Source of the DNA: Irpex lacteus
Lineage: Eukaryota; Basidiomycota; Agaricomycetes; Polyporales; Irpicaceae
NCBI GenBank assembly: GCA_001986395.2
Contig: MQVO02000086.1
Coordinates: 1-42,661, forward strand
Direction of reading: 5' to 3'
Length of the DNA: 42,661 bases
The notes beneath the pieces were generated by a model. The model searched no databases and was not told the DNA's origin. It worked only from the letters and a program-made list of their open reading frames with translations. How positions within the stretch are numbered: the first letter of the stretch is position 1; each line of letters starts with the position of its first letter. Positions 1 to 13,493 of the stretch are shown in pieces. The position numbers were made by a program, and so were the translations under genes.

Positions 1-292
1 TCTGAATGTTGCAAAGCTCATTGCTGCAAACTCCCCTGTCGCTGTTGTGGGTACTAAGCGCGTATTACTTCATTCGCGGGATAGCACCGTGGACGAGAAT
101 CTGGAGTATGTGGCCGCCTGGAATGCTTCCGCGCTACAGACTGTGGTACGTGATGTTCTATGCGCACTGCTCTTAGGGTGCTTTTAGCTTACAACTCGCA
201 TGTGATAGGATTTCGAGGTCGCAGTCAAGGCAGCAAAGGCGAAGCAGGCTCCGAAGTACGCAGATATCGGGAAGATAGCGTCGAAGCTTTGA
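1..292 (+). CDS. delta3,5-delta2,4-dienoyl-CoA isomerase (ECH1-like), 3' end only
   Basis: This is the C-terminal end of an enoyl-CoA hydratase/isomerase family protein; the 5' part lies outside the window. Reading from base 2 gives 48 codons with the stretch SPVAVVGTKRVLLHSRD followed by ENLEYVAAWNASALQT, which matches the C-terminal part of dienoyl-CoA isomerases that rearrange unsaturated acyl-CoAs in beta-oxidation (peroxisome or mitochondrion). An intron runs 146-208 (gtacgt...gatag), and the last exon encodes a lysine-rich tail ending in SKL, then a stop at 290-292. The terminal SKL is a textbook PTS1 signal, so a peroxisomal location is likely. The visible reading frame is intact. Family assignment is by recalled similarity; a related crotonase-fold isomerase cannot be fully excluded. 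Confidence 0.82.
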
Positions 293-613
293 CTTCTCCT
301 ACCTGTGACTTATCATGACATTTATGTACACTCGTAGTCCTGAATATGCATACTGCATTAGCTATGCGAGTCATAACTCACTAAGGTGTCAGTGCTTCGC
401 AAAGCGAGCTAAGTCGAGAAACCGATGACGCCCAAGCACTCTAGTTACGCCATAAAACAAGTTCAAGTTGAACTTGCAGTACATTACTACTTCGAGTATT
501 TGTGCTTGTTAGGATCAGAGGCTGTTGCCAAACACAACCACACAGGGCGCCTCACCGCCGCCTGCGGCAGGTGCATCTCGTCGCAGCAGAGGCGAGCTCA
601 TCACCAAACCACA

Positions 614-2366
614 ATGTCTGTGCTCGCCCCCATCATCTGCGACAACGGAACAGGATACTCAAAAGTTGGGTACGTTGTAATATTTTGTCATCACCCTTGT
701 ACAAAGTCTTACAATGCTTTAGTTATGCCGGCAATTCTGATCCATCATTGTAAGCTATCAGTGTATGTCTACGCGCTTTCCAGACACTTATAGATTATTA
801 TCTACAGCGTGTTCCCGACTGCCATTGCCACTCGTGGACCCGCTTCTCAGCCCAGTCGCGGCGGTCCACCCATCCCCAGCAAACCCGGCAGCCTCGCGTC
901 CAAGCGCGGGTGTCGAAGACCTCGATTTCTTCATCGGAGATGAAGCACTCGCGAACGCCAAGACACCTGGATACGGCGTGAACTATCCTATTAGGCATGG
1001 TCAGATTGACAACTGGGATTACATGGAGAGATACTGGGAGCAGACGATCTTCAAGTACTTGAGATGCGAGCCAGAGGACCACTACTTCTTACTGGTGCGT
1101 AACATATCACGATCTCGCATATTAACTGCTGAGAGTACGCGGATGTCATGCGATAGACCGAGCCTCGCTCAATGCTCCGGAGAACCGAGAACAAACAGCT
1201 GAGATCTTCTTCGAGTCGTTCAACATCAAAGGTCTCTACATCGCAGTCCAAGCCGTACTCGCCTCGCGGCGTCCTGGTCATCCAACCGTGTCACCGATCG
1301 TACGCTGACGGGAACCGTCATTGACTCTGGTGACGGTGTCACCCACGTTATCCCCTGTGCCGAGGGGTATGTCATCGGTAGCGCCATCAAGCATATCCCC
1401 ATCGCTGGACGAGACATCACGCAGTTCGTGCTGAACCTGATGAGGGAGAGAGGAGAAATGGTGAACGTGCCTCCGGAAGAACATTTGAAGGTTGCTGGGA
1501 AGGTGAAGGAGAATTACAGTTATGTTTGTCAAGACATCGTCAAGGAGTTCCGCAAGTACGACGTCGAACCCTACAAGTACTTTGAGCGCTACGAGGACGA
1601 GTATAGCGTCACTGGCAAGGTAATGTCCTCTAAAGCGATGAAACTTCGAGATCTACTGACTTGAATGTCTTTGGCCTTATTATTCAGAAATACTCGGTTG
1701 ATGTGGGCTACGAAAGATTCCTCGCTCCTGAGATCTTCTTTAACCCGGAAATCTACTCCTCGGACTTCCTGACACCTCTTCCTGAGATCGTCGACGGTGT
1801 TATCCAACAATCGCCCATTGACGTTCGTCGTGGGCTGTACAAGGTACGTGAACATCCAGACTTAAATATACGTGTCTTATCTTTCTTTGTGTCTTTAGAA
1901 CATCGTTCTCTCTGGTGGATCGACCATGTTCCAACACTTTGGTCAGCGCCTCAAGCGGGATTTGAAGCAGATTGTTGATCGCAGGTTGGAGAATATCGCC
2001 GTGCAAAGTGGCAGCCAAGCTAGGGTATGCTTTATCTGTCTCACTGTGTTTATCGCATGTACTGACAATTACACCAGTCCTCTGGAGTTGAAGTGGACGT
2101 CATCTCTTCACAAGCGTCAACGGTGCGTCTTTTCCTTACATTGGTTGGTTCGGCGGAATATTCATCCTTCACCAGATACGCGGGTTTGGTTTGGTGGATC
2201 TCTCATGGCGTCTCTGGTGAGTTATACAGAGATTCGACGTGTGTATAGACGACTCACGTAGTTCTTTCAGCCCGAGTTTTACTCGTTCTGTCATACCAAG
2301 GCGCAATATGACGAGATTGGTCCCAGTATCTGCAGGAGATATCAGATCTTCGGTAGCGCGACCTAG
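614..2366 (+). CDS. ARP3: Actin-related protein 3 (Arp2/3 complex), reading frame broken by four 1-nt indels as given
   Basis: Arp3 is the actin-like subunit that, with Arp2, nucleates branched actin filaments at endocytic patches. The start at 614 gives [19 protein letters not shown], the first nucleotide-binding loop. Further blocks are [12 protein letters not shown] (second phosphate loop), [13 protein letters not shown], the Arp3 segment [19 protein letters not shown] and [12 protein letters not shown]. Eight short introns with GT-AG ends are seen. The frame does not stay open. To follow the family one must assume an extra g in 908-910, a missing c near 1261-1264, an extra t at 2107-2108 and an extra g in 2182-2184. 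Amino acids on both sides of each break remain well conserved, and no nonsense substitutions were seen. This suggests sequence error more than old decay, but a recent pseudogene is possible. The stop is at 2364-2366. Confidence 0.88.
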
Positions 2367-2748
2367 AAAGTGTACCCATGGACGGATCAAATACGATTGT
2401 ACATATTGATGCTAAGACATTGCAGCTCGGAATATCGAAACGAAGGAATGGATCTGTTGTACTGGTCATTGACCTGTTTAAGTATTGGCATTGCATGCAT
2501 CTCGTTTGGATTCCTAGGTGCGTGTGATCTCAAACCCACCTGTGGTGCAATTTCGAGTCATCCGTATCGCGGACGAGGGCAAGGTCTTTAATACGACCCC
2601 CAATCCCTCGGACTCACTAGCGCTACGGAAAAGGCTCCTCAGCATTTTTTGCCCATAAACCTAGTCTCATCATCAACTTTGTACGTACGCCCTGCTCTCA
2701 GTCCAACTACAATACTTGCTAACTTCCAGATCTTAGATAGAACGGTTC
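2367..2748. other. Convergent intergenic spacer between ARP3 and the unrecognised minus-strand gene
   Basis: This stretch should hold the 3' untranslated ends of both flanking genes. I see no conserved protein, RNA gene or repeat in it. The short open frames present have no recognisable family and no splice context. Confidence 0.5.
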
Positions 2749-3542
2749 TCAAAGTCCTCGTCTTTCCTCGATCTCCTCTAGGTCCTCATACCATTTCTCC
2801 CAATCTGCCACAACCTGTTCCCAAAATCGGATCGCTCCCAGGTGGCCATTGTCAGGGTTCCTGGTATTCTGGTAGATCTGCTGCCTCAATGCAATGACCC
2901 TGTAAGAGACATGAGCGCATCTAATCGAGCAGGTTGAATGAGCTGCACTGACTGCTTTGCACATAGATTGCATAGGTTCGCTGCTCCGCGGAGGTTGGTG
3001 ATATGCTGTGTGGCAACCGCAGGCTGAGCATTGTTGAGGATGCCGTTGAGCGTGGTTCCATTGACAACTCCATTGTTGAACACAGCATTGAGTTGATCAT
3101 CGAAATCCCGGCGGAGATCCTTGTATCGCGCCTCAGTTTCCTTGAGTAAGGGTTGAGCTTGGTCAATTCTGAATTGCCCGTTCATGATGCCGACGGCGAA
3201 GGTTCGGAAGACTTTGCGCTGAGCGGTGGTGCTCCTGCTAGCAGTAGGTGTGTCGATACTTCGTCCATTTATACTCTGAAATGATCGAGTACGGCTGCGG
3301 TGCTATTGTGTATGTATAGAGGAGCACTTAGAACCTACCATGCTTGCTCGGCCCATATCTGTGTTCTTGAAGGAGAGCTGTCATACGTATTTTGATTAGT
3401 ACCTCGATCTGACAGGCATGGAATAACTCGATAGACTCGCGTTTCTCAACCGAGCGCTACGATGTCGGTGCCAGTGACAGAACATGTCCGCGTCGAAGTC
3501 AAACAGGCACTCTCTGAGACCAATATTGTTCTCCCGAATCAT
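2749..3542 (-). CDS. Hypothetical protein, about 222 aa, four-exon model
   Basis: I do not recognise this gene. A self-consistent model runs from ATG at 3542 to a stop at 2749. Its exons are 3542-3414, 3377-3339, 3302-2953 and 2899-2749, and the phases match throughout. The introns are 36, 36 and 53 nt; the 36-nt ones are very short, and the first has a plausible branch site (ctaat). The product starts MIRENNIGLRECLFDFDADM, then has an Arg/Ser/Thr-rich linker. It continues with a probable helical region containing KETEARYKDLRRDFDDQL, an Asn-rich stretch (VFNNGVVNGTTLNGILNN) and a charged tail with DWEKWYEDLEEIEERRGL. No signal peptide or membrane segment is apparent. The longest exon and the C-terminal exon look protein-like; the first two exons are less certain, and translation could start within the third exon. 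Confidence 0.42.
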
Positions 3543-3817
3543 AGGGTCATATTTGTGACTTGCCCAGGAACATGCCAGTTGAGATGAATGTTACTCAATA
3601 CACTCCTTTTTCCATTCCTGTTGGCAATATACAGTACTAACGTTCCAGGCTTCCTATACGAGCAAAGGAATCCATTCTACTGTACATACACATATGATAC
3701 ACGGAGACTCGATACAATGGCCCTGACTCGATCACGTCGGGCTGGGTGCTAGGTTTACATGAAATGTACGGATTACAGGGAGAGGTTGGAGGATGTTGGG
3801 CAGCTAGTGATACATGT
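3543..3817. other. Spacer downstream of the alcohol oxidase gene
   Basis: This is a short stretch between the stop of the alcohol oxidase gene and the start of the next minus-strand gene. It would hold the oxidase 3' UTR and the promoter of the unrecognised gene. I see no other feature in it. Confidence 0.4.
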
Positions 3818-6800
3818 TCAGTGGCGGGGCTGCTGAGTAGCACGGCCAGTGGGGACGGGAGCATGGGGAACGGGAGCGTGAGGGACACGAATCTTGAGGC
3901 CTATTCAAAAGCACAGTTAGAATGGTGACCACTTTCATAGATCGAGGACGATACATACCGAGCTCTTCAGCGATCAAGTCAGCACCCTTCTCACCGACGA
4001 GGAGAGCGGACGAGTAGGTGTTCGTCCCCAGGTTGTCCTGTCTCATGTCATGAGATTGATGCAGTTCAGATGACTAAGATGTATACTCACAGGACAGATA
4101 CTCAAGTCGACACACTTGAGGTTCTGAGTACCGTAGACGTTGAGACGCTTGTCGACAACACCACCCTGCTCTCTGGGCTTCATAGCACAGGTGCCGAGAG
4201 AGTGCCAAGTAGTCTCAACGTGGTCAGCGATCCAATCATCGATGGCCTTGTCGTCTTCCTCGGTGTACTTGATGTTCTCGTGGACCTTGTCGGCGTTGTA
4301 TGGCTCAGATGCGCGGTGCCATGTGCCTGCCAACTGTGTCAGCAATACTCAGAGGTATAGCGAAGGCGATCCCACTCACCCATGTGGATACCGACGGTCA
4401 GGCCGTTCGGGTAGATCTGCTTAGCAGTCTCGATGTCAATGTCGCGAACAGCCGCGGGGGATGCGGGGTGGAAGTGAGGATGGTGAGAAGTTAACTCGCC
4501 ACGGAAGGCTGTTCCAACAAAGATGAGCAAAGCACCGTATCTAGTAGCGAAAAGACATACCATCCATGCGACGAGCGATCTCGCGAGTCTTCTTGTAACT
4601 CCAGCGGATAGGGGCAAAGTCGGCCTTGTTGTTCATGAATCCACTGTCGAAGAAGGGTTCGACGTATGGGTTGTTAGACTTGATATGGATCTGAAGACAC
4701 ATAGCATGATGAGTCAAGGTTCATCTCAAATGAATATGTCCTGACCTTGCCACGGGAGGCAGGGTATTCAAGGTATTGGAACCTAAGAGCCTCTCCAGTC
4801 AGCACTCAACGTGAGAGTGAAGGAACGAATGTCCTACATTGTGATATAGTTACCCGGGGCAGCAGGCTGTGGTCAGCGTAGGCACCGGCGACGATGGAAC
4901 CGAACATGACAGGCTTGTCGGGCTTGTCCTTGAAGTAGCGATCCCAAAGCTCATTAAACTCAGGTCCCATCTCTTTGAGTTCCTCGGCCGTTGGCCTCAA
5001 CTTGTAGCCGGCATCGATGGCGTTGGACGAGAGGCGTGCCTTCTCTGGGCTGACTTCCCACTCCTGGAACAACTCTTGCTGGACCTCCTTGACACCACGG
5101 AGGAAGTCATCAGTAGTCATGGTGTCGTTGGATACGCGATAGACTATAGCAATATTAGTGTCGGTATCAGAGTCAGGAGCAAAAAAGCTCACGAGTCAAG
5201 GTGGTATAGTGATCCTGGTACTCCTCACTATAAGAGTCATGTCAGATCCAGCAGAATAACTCTGTAGTAATAGACTTACCCAACACCTGGAAGATCGCTG
5301 ACGACCTTAATACCAAGCTGGTTGAGCAGCTCAGCATTACCAACACCGGAGCGCTCGAGGATCTGGGGTGTGCCGAGAGTACCCGAACTGAGGACGACCA
5401 TCTTGCGTGCTTTCACCTATGCACGATGCATGAGAGCTCGCACAAAGACAGTTGGTGGTGGGCTACTCACGATGGTTTCTATCACCTCCCCGTTGTTAGC
5501 CCTGTTGCGAGCGGGGACATATGCGACACCAATTGCCTTGTTATTGGCGTCGAAGAGGACACGAGAACCACGAGCATTGCAGCGGAGGTACAGATTATCC
5601 TGAACATCCATTACACTGTGCACGTAAGCGGTGGCAGCGTCACTACGCCTGCCAGTATGACGGTTGATATACTTGGCCCAGATTTCTGCACCATTGGCGG
5701 TATCGAGGTCCTGGATATCGTCTGTAAAGGGGCCTTTGAGCTGAGTGTGATAGATGGGCGGTAAAGTAGACATACCACTGTACGGGATGCCGATAGCATG
5801 AGCAGCGCGCAAGAAGTCTTGGGCAACAGGCATGACCTGTCCACCGTTGCTAATAGCGATGGGCCCATCATATCCGTGAGTGTCATTGTTGCATGGCTTC
5901 TGGTAATTCTCCAGCCTCTTCATGAGAGGGAAGAGGTCTGTTCAAGGGCATTTCAGTAGCTGTCAAAAGCGAGCAAACGATGAGAACAACGTACCCTTGC
6001 AAGTCCAACCCTCAGTCTTAAAGTCGTCTGCAACACATATCAGTATCGCTGACCGTCTGTGAACATTGAGCTATGTTGAATGAAACATACCCCAATCAGA
6101 CGCAGAAGCACGAGTGTACATCTAACAAGACATCAGCGCTGGATAAGATCAATGATGACGAGCCGCATACCTGGAAGTTGATACTGCTGCCTCCACCTGA
6201 TCCGAGTCAATGCAAGAGAGTCAGAAGACTAGTGCTACTCGATTAGAAGTTCATCTTACCAAGAATGTTGGCGCAACTATCACCAGATAGTCAGTAAGAA
6301 TCTCCATCAATGCAATAGCACCACTCACGGAACGATGCTACGGCGGCCGCGAAGGTAAGAAGACTCCATAGTGTCGGTGTAGAACTTGGCTTTGTCGTTG
6401 CTAAAGAAGTTATTAGCACAGCAACCAAGTTGAAAGTCAAAACACATCGCTTACATGCCATTCCTCTGCATATTGCGTACGTAGATTCCGGGGCTGGTAA
6501 TGATACGCGGCAGTCAGAAAATGAGAGATAGTACCAAGATACAATCGACCAACCGATAGACCCAGGGATCATCCCGGTTATTAGCACCACCTGTCGTATC
6601 TCGTCAATATTGTCCAGATAATAATGCACAGTTAAGCTTGTACCCTCTATAAGCATCACTTTCAGGTTCGGGTCAGCGTACGCGAGACGTCCAGCTGTGA
6701 CACATCCCGCCGGTCCACCTCTGAGGTCGAGAAAGAATCATGAGCGAAAGCCAGTAGGCCATTGCGGTGAATGTAACTTGCCCAACGACAATGACATCGA

Positions 6801-6819
6801 CCTCTTCGGGGTGACCCAT
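3818..6819 (-). CDS. AOX: Alcohol (methanol) oxidase, GMC oxidoreductase family
   Basis: This FAD enzyme oxidises short alcohols, above all methanol, to aldehyde while making H2O2. The start at 6819 gives [19 protein letters not shown], the Rossmann GxGxxG dinucleotide fold. Family blocks follow in order: [51 protein letters not shown] (GMC signature 2) and [17 protein letters not shown]. The C-terminal catalytic region has [14 protein letters not shown] (active-site His) and [19 protein letters not shown] (second catalytic position, Asn). About 20 exons make roughly 650 residues. The first intron (6721-6781) is GC-AG (gcaagt...cctcag). One base appears to be missing in the g-run at 4856-4859, which shifts the frame after SLLP; the protein is otherwise continuous. 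The tail carries a repeated PHAPVP and ends PRH, with no PTS1. The gene resembles the AOX of the brown-rot fungus Gloeophyllum. Confidence 0.93.
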
Positions 6820-6918
6820 GATGTAGTAGAAGACGGTGGGTGATAGGGTTGAGTGTATGAGGGTGGGTAAAGAACGACCTCTGGGTCAGTTGATGTCTGG
6901 AGGGAGGATGCCCGCAGT

Positions 6919-6929
6919 CTTTTATATGG
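6919..6929 (-). promoter_or_regulatory. TATA box of the alcohol oxidase gene
   Basis: On the minus strand this reads ccatataaaag, a good TATA match about 100 nt upstream of the ATG at 6819. A pyrimidine-rich leader lies between. That spacing is normal for highly expressed fungal genes. The call rests on motif and position only. Confidence 0.6.
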
Positions 6930-9842
6930 TACTGCGTCCAGTATCGACAATTGGCTTACACGATCCTGGTGTGTCCACAGCCCGATATGTGCCGGCGTAG
7001 CTGGTACAAGAAGTCATGGGCCCGCAGATGTGAACTAAGGAGCCAAACTGAATGTCAGCTGAATTCAGGCGCCAGACCCTTGGAAAAGCAGAAGGCTGGG
7101 ACCTACGTAAACCAGATAACACATAAATTTACGCCCAAATGCAGCGCCGTTGCAGCTGACCGGGACCATGGGAAGTCAATAATTACGGGTTCGAGTAATG
7201 GTCTCCGTGCTGATTGGACGATCCATATGATTGGTTACAGCGTTGTTCCCTCCTTGGATTGGTGTTTTGCACTAAGTTAAGCTATACCTTGTTGTTCCGA
7301 GCTGAAACCCTCCCATTGCTTCGTATTTCTGCGTATCAAACACGGGTGGACGCTGCTGAGCTTTGACGCAACAACAGCATCGTGGCACTGATTGCAAGTG
7401 TCGTCATAGAATTAGGAGAACTACCTTGGGCGTGAAAATGGAGAAGGTATGGTCATCTGCTCGATGGGCCAATATCAAAAGATAGGAGGTACTCACGACT
7501 GACTTCCTCTGACTGAATTGTAAGGTCAACGTTCTCAGGTTGAACGGCGGTGGCATCTCCGGCCAATCATCGATCGAAGCCACTAAGAATACAAGACCGA
7601 GTCTGAGAAACAACTGAGGTCCGCATCCATTGCAAGTGCCCGAGGTCAGAGTACTAGCGATCACCGCAGTGGCGCTGTGACGAACGCAACCGCTGTCAGA
7701 TGACTGGCATAAAACTAGCTGGAGAAAACGTCTCGTTGTTCAATCGAACTGACTTTCGCGAAGTACTGATAGAGGTTTGCGCGGGTATTGCCTAAGTCGT
7801 ACCGGCACAAGCGATCGCTCGTCCAATGAAGAGATTTCCAGGTTCAGTGTCCCACCCCGAGCCCCAGGTTACAGACACTCTTCGGAGGTCTTGGCGAAGT
7901 TGAGTGCATATCTACGCAGCTTCTACCGTTGTGCTAGATAAGATAAGAAAATTAATGCGGGGTCGTAACCAACATGAATACGCCCAGAGACCTCACCGGG
8001 TAAAAAGTCTCCACCGTCTCGGCCAGACAGTGCAAAAAAGCCTACACTCAGGTTCCCTTAGTGCCCTGAGATATGATATTACCGCACTCCAGCCACCACA
8101 GGATATTTTTAAAGTGAAGTGAAGATACAAGACACAAACAGGTGTATTCCAATATTGCTCGCACTGCATCTGAATCCTGATTGTTGTGAGGTGCGAGTCT
8201 AGAGGATGTGGCAAAGAGAGAGTCTGAAATACCTGGCGCTCGCAGCGTCAATAGAAAGTCACGGTCACAAAAATGTGCAGGTCCTTATTTGGCAGGCGTA
8301 GATAGTGCTCTGGCCTCAGGCCTAATTGACATATCTTCGAAGATAAATAAGATGCACCTGAGCTCCATTCTCTTGATTCTTATTTGCTGGGGCGTACCCC
8401 AGTCTTCTCCTTGACAAAAAAACATACCACTGGTAGACGCGTAGTGATTGGACGGCCCGCGGTAGCCAGTCACAAGACATGACCACAAGTTCATGTCGTA
8501 CACACTGCAACGCTCGGACCTCAAGCACAGCATTTAAGCCTCCGTATTCTTATGATGACCTCCTAGGCTGCACAGCACTGCGATGGTGGCCAAAAACCCT
8601 GTGGGACGAGGCTCACTCATCATTCATTACGGGGTCCAGATGTGAGAAGTATAGAATTGAAGGCACATTGAGGGTCAACTATTGATCCAATGCTTCTCAT
8701 GCCAGAAGCATGGCTACCCCGTGGGGAAACGTGTGATCGGCTCACACTGCGGTCAGCCACCGGAAGTCAATCGGTAGGTCAGGGAGAATAGTATACTCCA
8801 CTTGGCTATCGTGCACTCCCACCCATGGGACATTAGCTCTATCGAGGCGAGCACAAAAGCTCAATGTTATGGGTCGTTATCTGTGTGATAATTCAAAAGC
8901 AACAGAAGGGGTGATGAATAGTATTTCTGCTTCTGTTCAGTATACTTCCCCAGACCTCGTCGCGCAAACAACGCCCATCGTGTCCAGCTGTCATTATCTG
9001 TGATAAACGAGACCGAAACTGCGCAGTTTGAGAGGTAACATGATACCCCGCATAGGTCATGAGCCAGGTCCTTGCTTGCCTAAAATCTTGCTACATAGGG
9101 TATGGTGGCGACAGACGGCAACTAAAGGCCAGCTGCCACCCACACAAGTCTAAATCGCCTGTTTGGTTTGCGTCTGCCCAAGTGCTAGTGGCGCACTGCT
9201 CGTTGTAGTCATCCCCACCTTGAACCAAGAGTTTGTCTTATGACTTGGCGCGTGATGGTCTTAGGTCTGAGACTAACACTGCTGTATCTGTTGTGTCTGA
9301 GCGGAGTTGTAAGCCTCATGTTGCCAATGAATCCTGGGACTGACCAGGGACCAACGACTATGAACAGGCAACCCTTCGAATGTTCACAGTTTCACGCCTT
9401 CAACATCGCCTCTTGTCCTACGTCTTCTGCATCCAAACTCTGGATTGCGGCGTAACGCCCTCATCCTTCTCTCACCGGCTCCCGCGACACCGTCTTCCTC
9501 CACTGTGTTAGGTAGTCCCTTCACTGTGTAACGTACCCAACGTGCGAAGTCTCAGTTATGAAAGCGCCATTCAGCTTTGCCCCACGTCAATGCCGGGCAG
9601 GGTCGTCCCGCTCCCATCTGTGAGCATTGCTGCATCTACAACCCGTCATAGAGTATGCAAGATGTCATGAACTTCAGCCGGGCCTCAATTACGCTGATGT
9701 TTGCGGATAGTTCACCCTGATACACTCGCGATGATCTATGAGCAGCCTCGACGGTTATGGAATTCCCCAGCTTGGTAATCTGTTGTACATTACCGTAGAC
9801 TGAGAAAATGATCGTACACACATCTTCGCCCCTCGCACACCC
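6930..9842. other. Gene-poor stretch, alcohol oxidase upstream region
   Basis: About 2.9 kb without a gene I can defend. It should hold the upstream control region of the alcohol oxidase gene on its left and the 3' end of the SELENOO gene on its right. On the minus strand at about 7404-7700 there is a possible exon end with a canonical donor (gtgagt) and acceptor-like sites. The frames there are short and match no family I know. A 71-codon plus-strand frame at 9240-9455 starts with a hydrophobic run but has no supporting context. I saw no terminal repeats, transposase or tRNA. Confidence 0.45.
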
Positions 9843-12387
<2,545 letters not shown>

Positions 12388-13493
12388 ATTTCTGACTTGA
12401 TGAGGGGGTGCGTTTGGTATACAAGCTTTCGGAATTCGGAGGGGCATGCAGACGTACAATTACTGCAACACTGCAGAAAAGTGAGTGAAAGCGAATACTG
12501 ACTGACTGACTCACGCACCTGAATCGCTTCTCACTGTACTCGTTTGTCTTAGTCAAAATTTGTGACAGTATAGTACTGAAGAAGATGGTGGTTAGCACGA
12601 AGGACACGGAAGCTGCAGCTAGCTGACTGAGCGTACCTCAGGCTGATGACGCACTGGCAGTGACCAGGTGGCCTTATACAAGCCTTGGTGATTGAGCCAG
12701 AAACGCGCATTTCTGCGTCATAGGAGCCACAGTATACGGTATTGAGGGCAGAGTTTTTGTCATCACATATGTAGGTCAGATTTTACACTTGTACGTGTAC
12801 AGGACGTCCACCAAGCTCGATTAATATTGCGACAAGTTGGAGCCGTGACAAGGATAGTATGGTCACGCAGTCACGATAAGTAAAACGATAGGCAGGTGTG
12901 ACATGGTCGGTTTACCGGATAAGTTGCCTATAAGTAGCTAAGTGAAAGATTGTAAGAACGCCGGCTAATTTCAGAGTCACATATTATAATTATTGCCTAT
13001 GGCGCCAGTGACCGGTTTGGCCTCCTCGTCGACGTCATCTAGCACTTCGAATTTCGTCTCGGTGTGTACCGATACCGGGTTACCAGACGCATTAATAAGA
13101 CTACAGCCAGAGTTTCAAGATACTGCAAGACTGACTGGTGGAGAGTTCGAACCGACTCGGAAGTTGAAGAACGGTGACAACACGCGCACCCACACTGGGC
13201 ACCACGGCGTCGTAGTGGCTTGCTCCAGGTTAAAGCTATCTGGTAAAAGGGTAAGTAGCCATAAGTTTCCTCTATGGGTACGAATATTATTACTCCTGTT
13301 ATACTTATAACACTTTGCCTTCAACGCAGTTGGTAGTTACATGTTCGCCTCTCCGAGTTACTAGAAACATCCCCGAACTTGAAAGTGAACCTATCTCTTA
13401 GGTGCTTACGTTTCACAGTACTGGAGTACGTATGATTAGACCCAAGAAACTCGATACGACCTCCCTAACCATCGATGAAATTTTCCAGACTCG
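12388..13493. other. Divergent intergenic region between SELENOO and the MYND-finger gene
   Basis: This 1.1-kb region lies between the two divergent starts and probably contains both promoters. A plus-strand open frame at 12999-13310 is rich in Ser/Thr but resembles no family, and I do not call it. A gttcgaac tract near 13146 looks like a tRNA B box, but no cloverleaf fits around it. Confidence 0.45.

Noticed and set aside
9240..9455. 71-codon plus-strand frame with a hydrophobic N-terminus, like a small secreted protein
   Set aside because: There is no cleavage site or Cys pattern typical of effectors, no promoter signal, and it lies in a gene-poor stretch.
13140..13160. tRNA-like B box (gttcgaac)
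   Set aside because: The flanking bases do not form the five-pair T stem, and no A box at proper distance was found.
12999..13310. Ser/Thr-rich open frame upstream of the MYND gene
   Set aside because: Composition is low complexity at the start, no family is recognisable, and it sits in a divergent promoter region.
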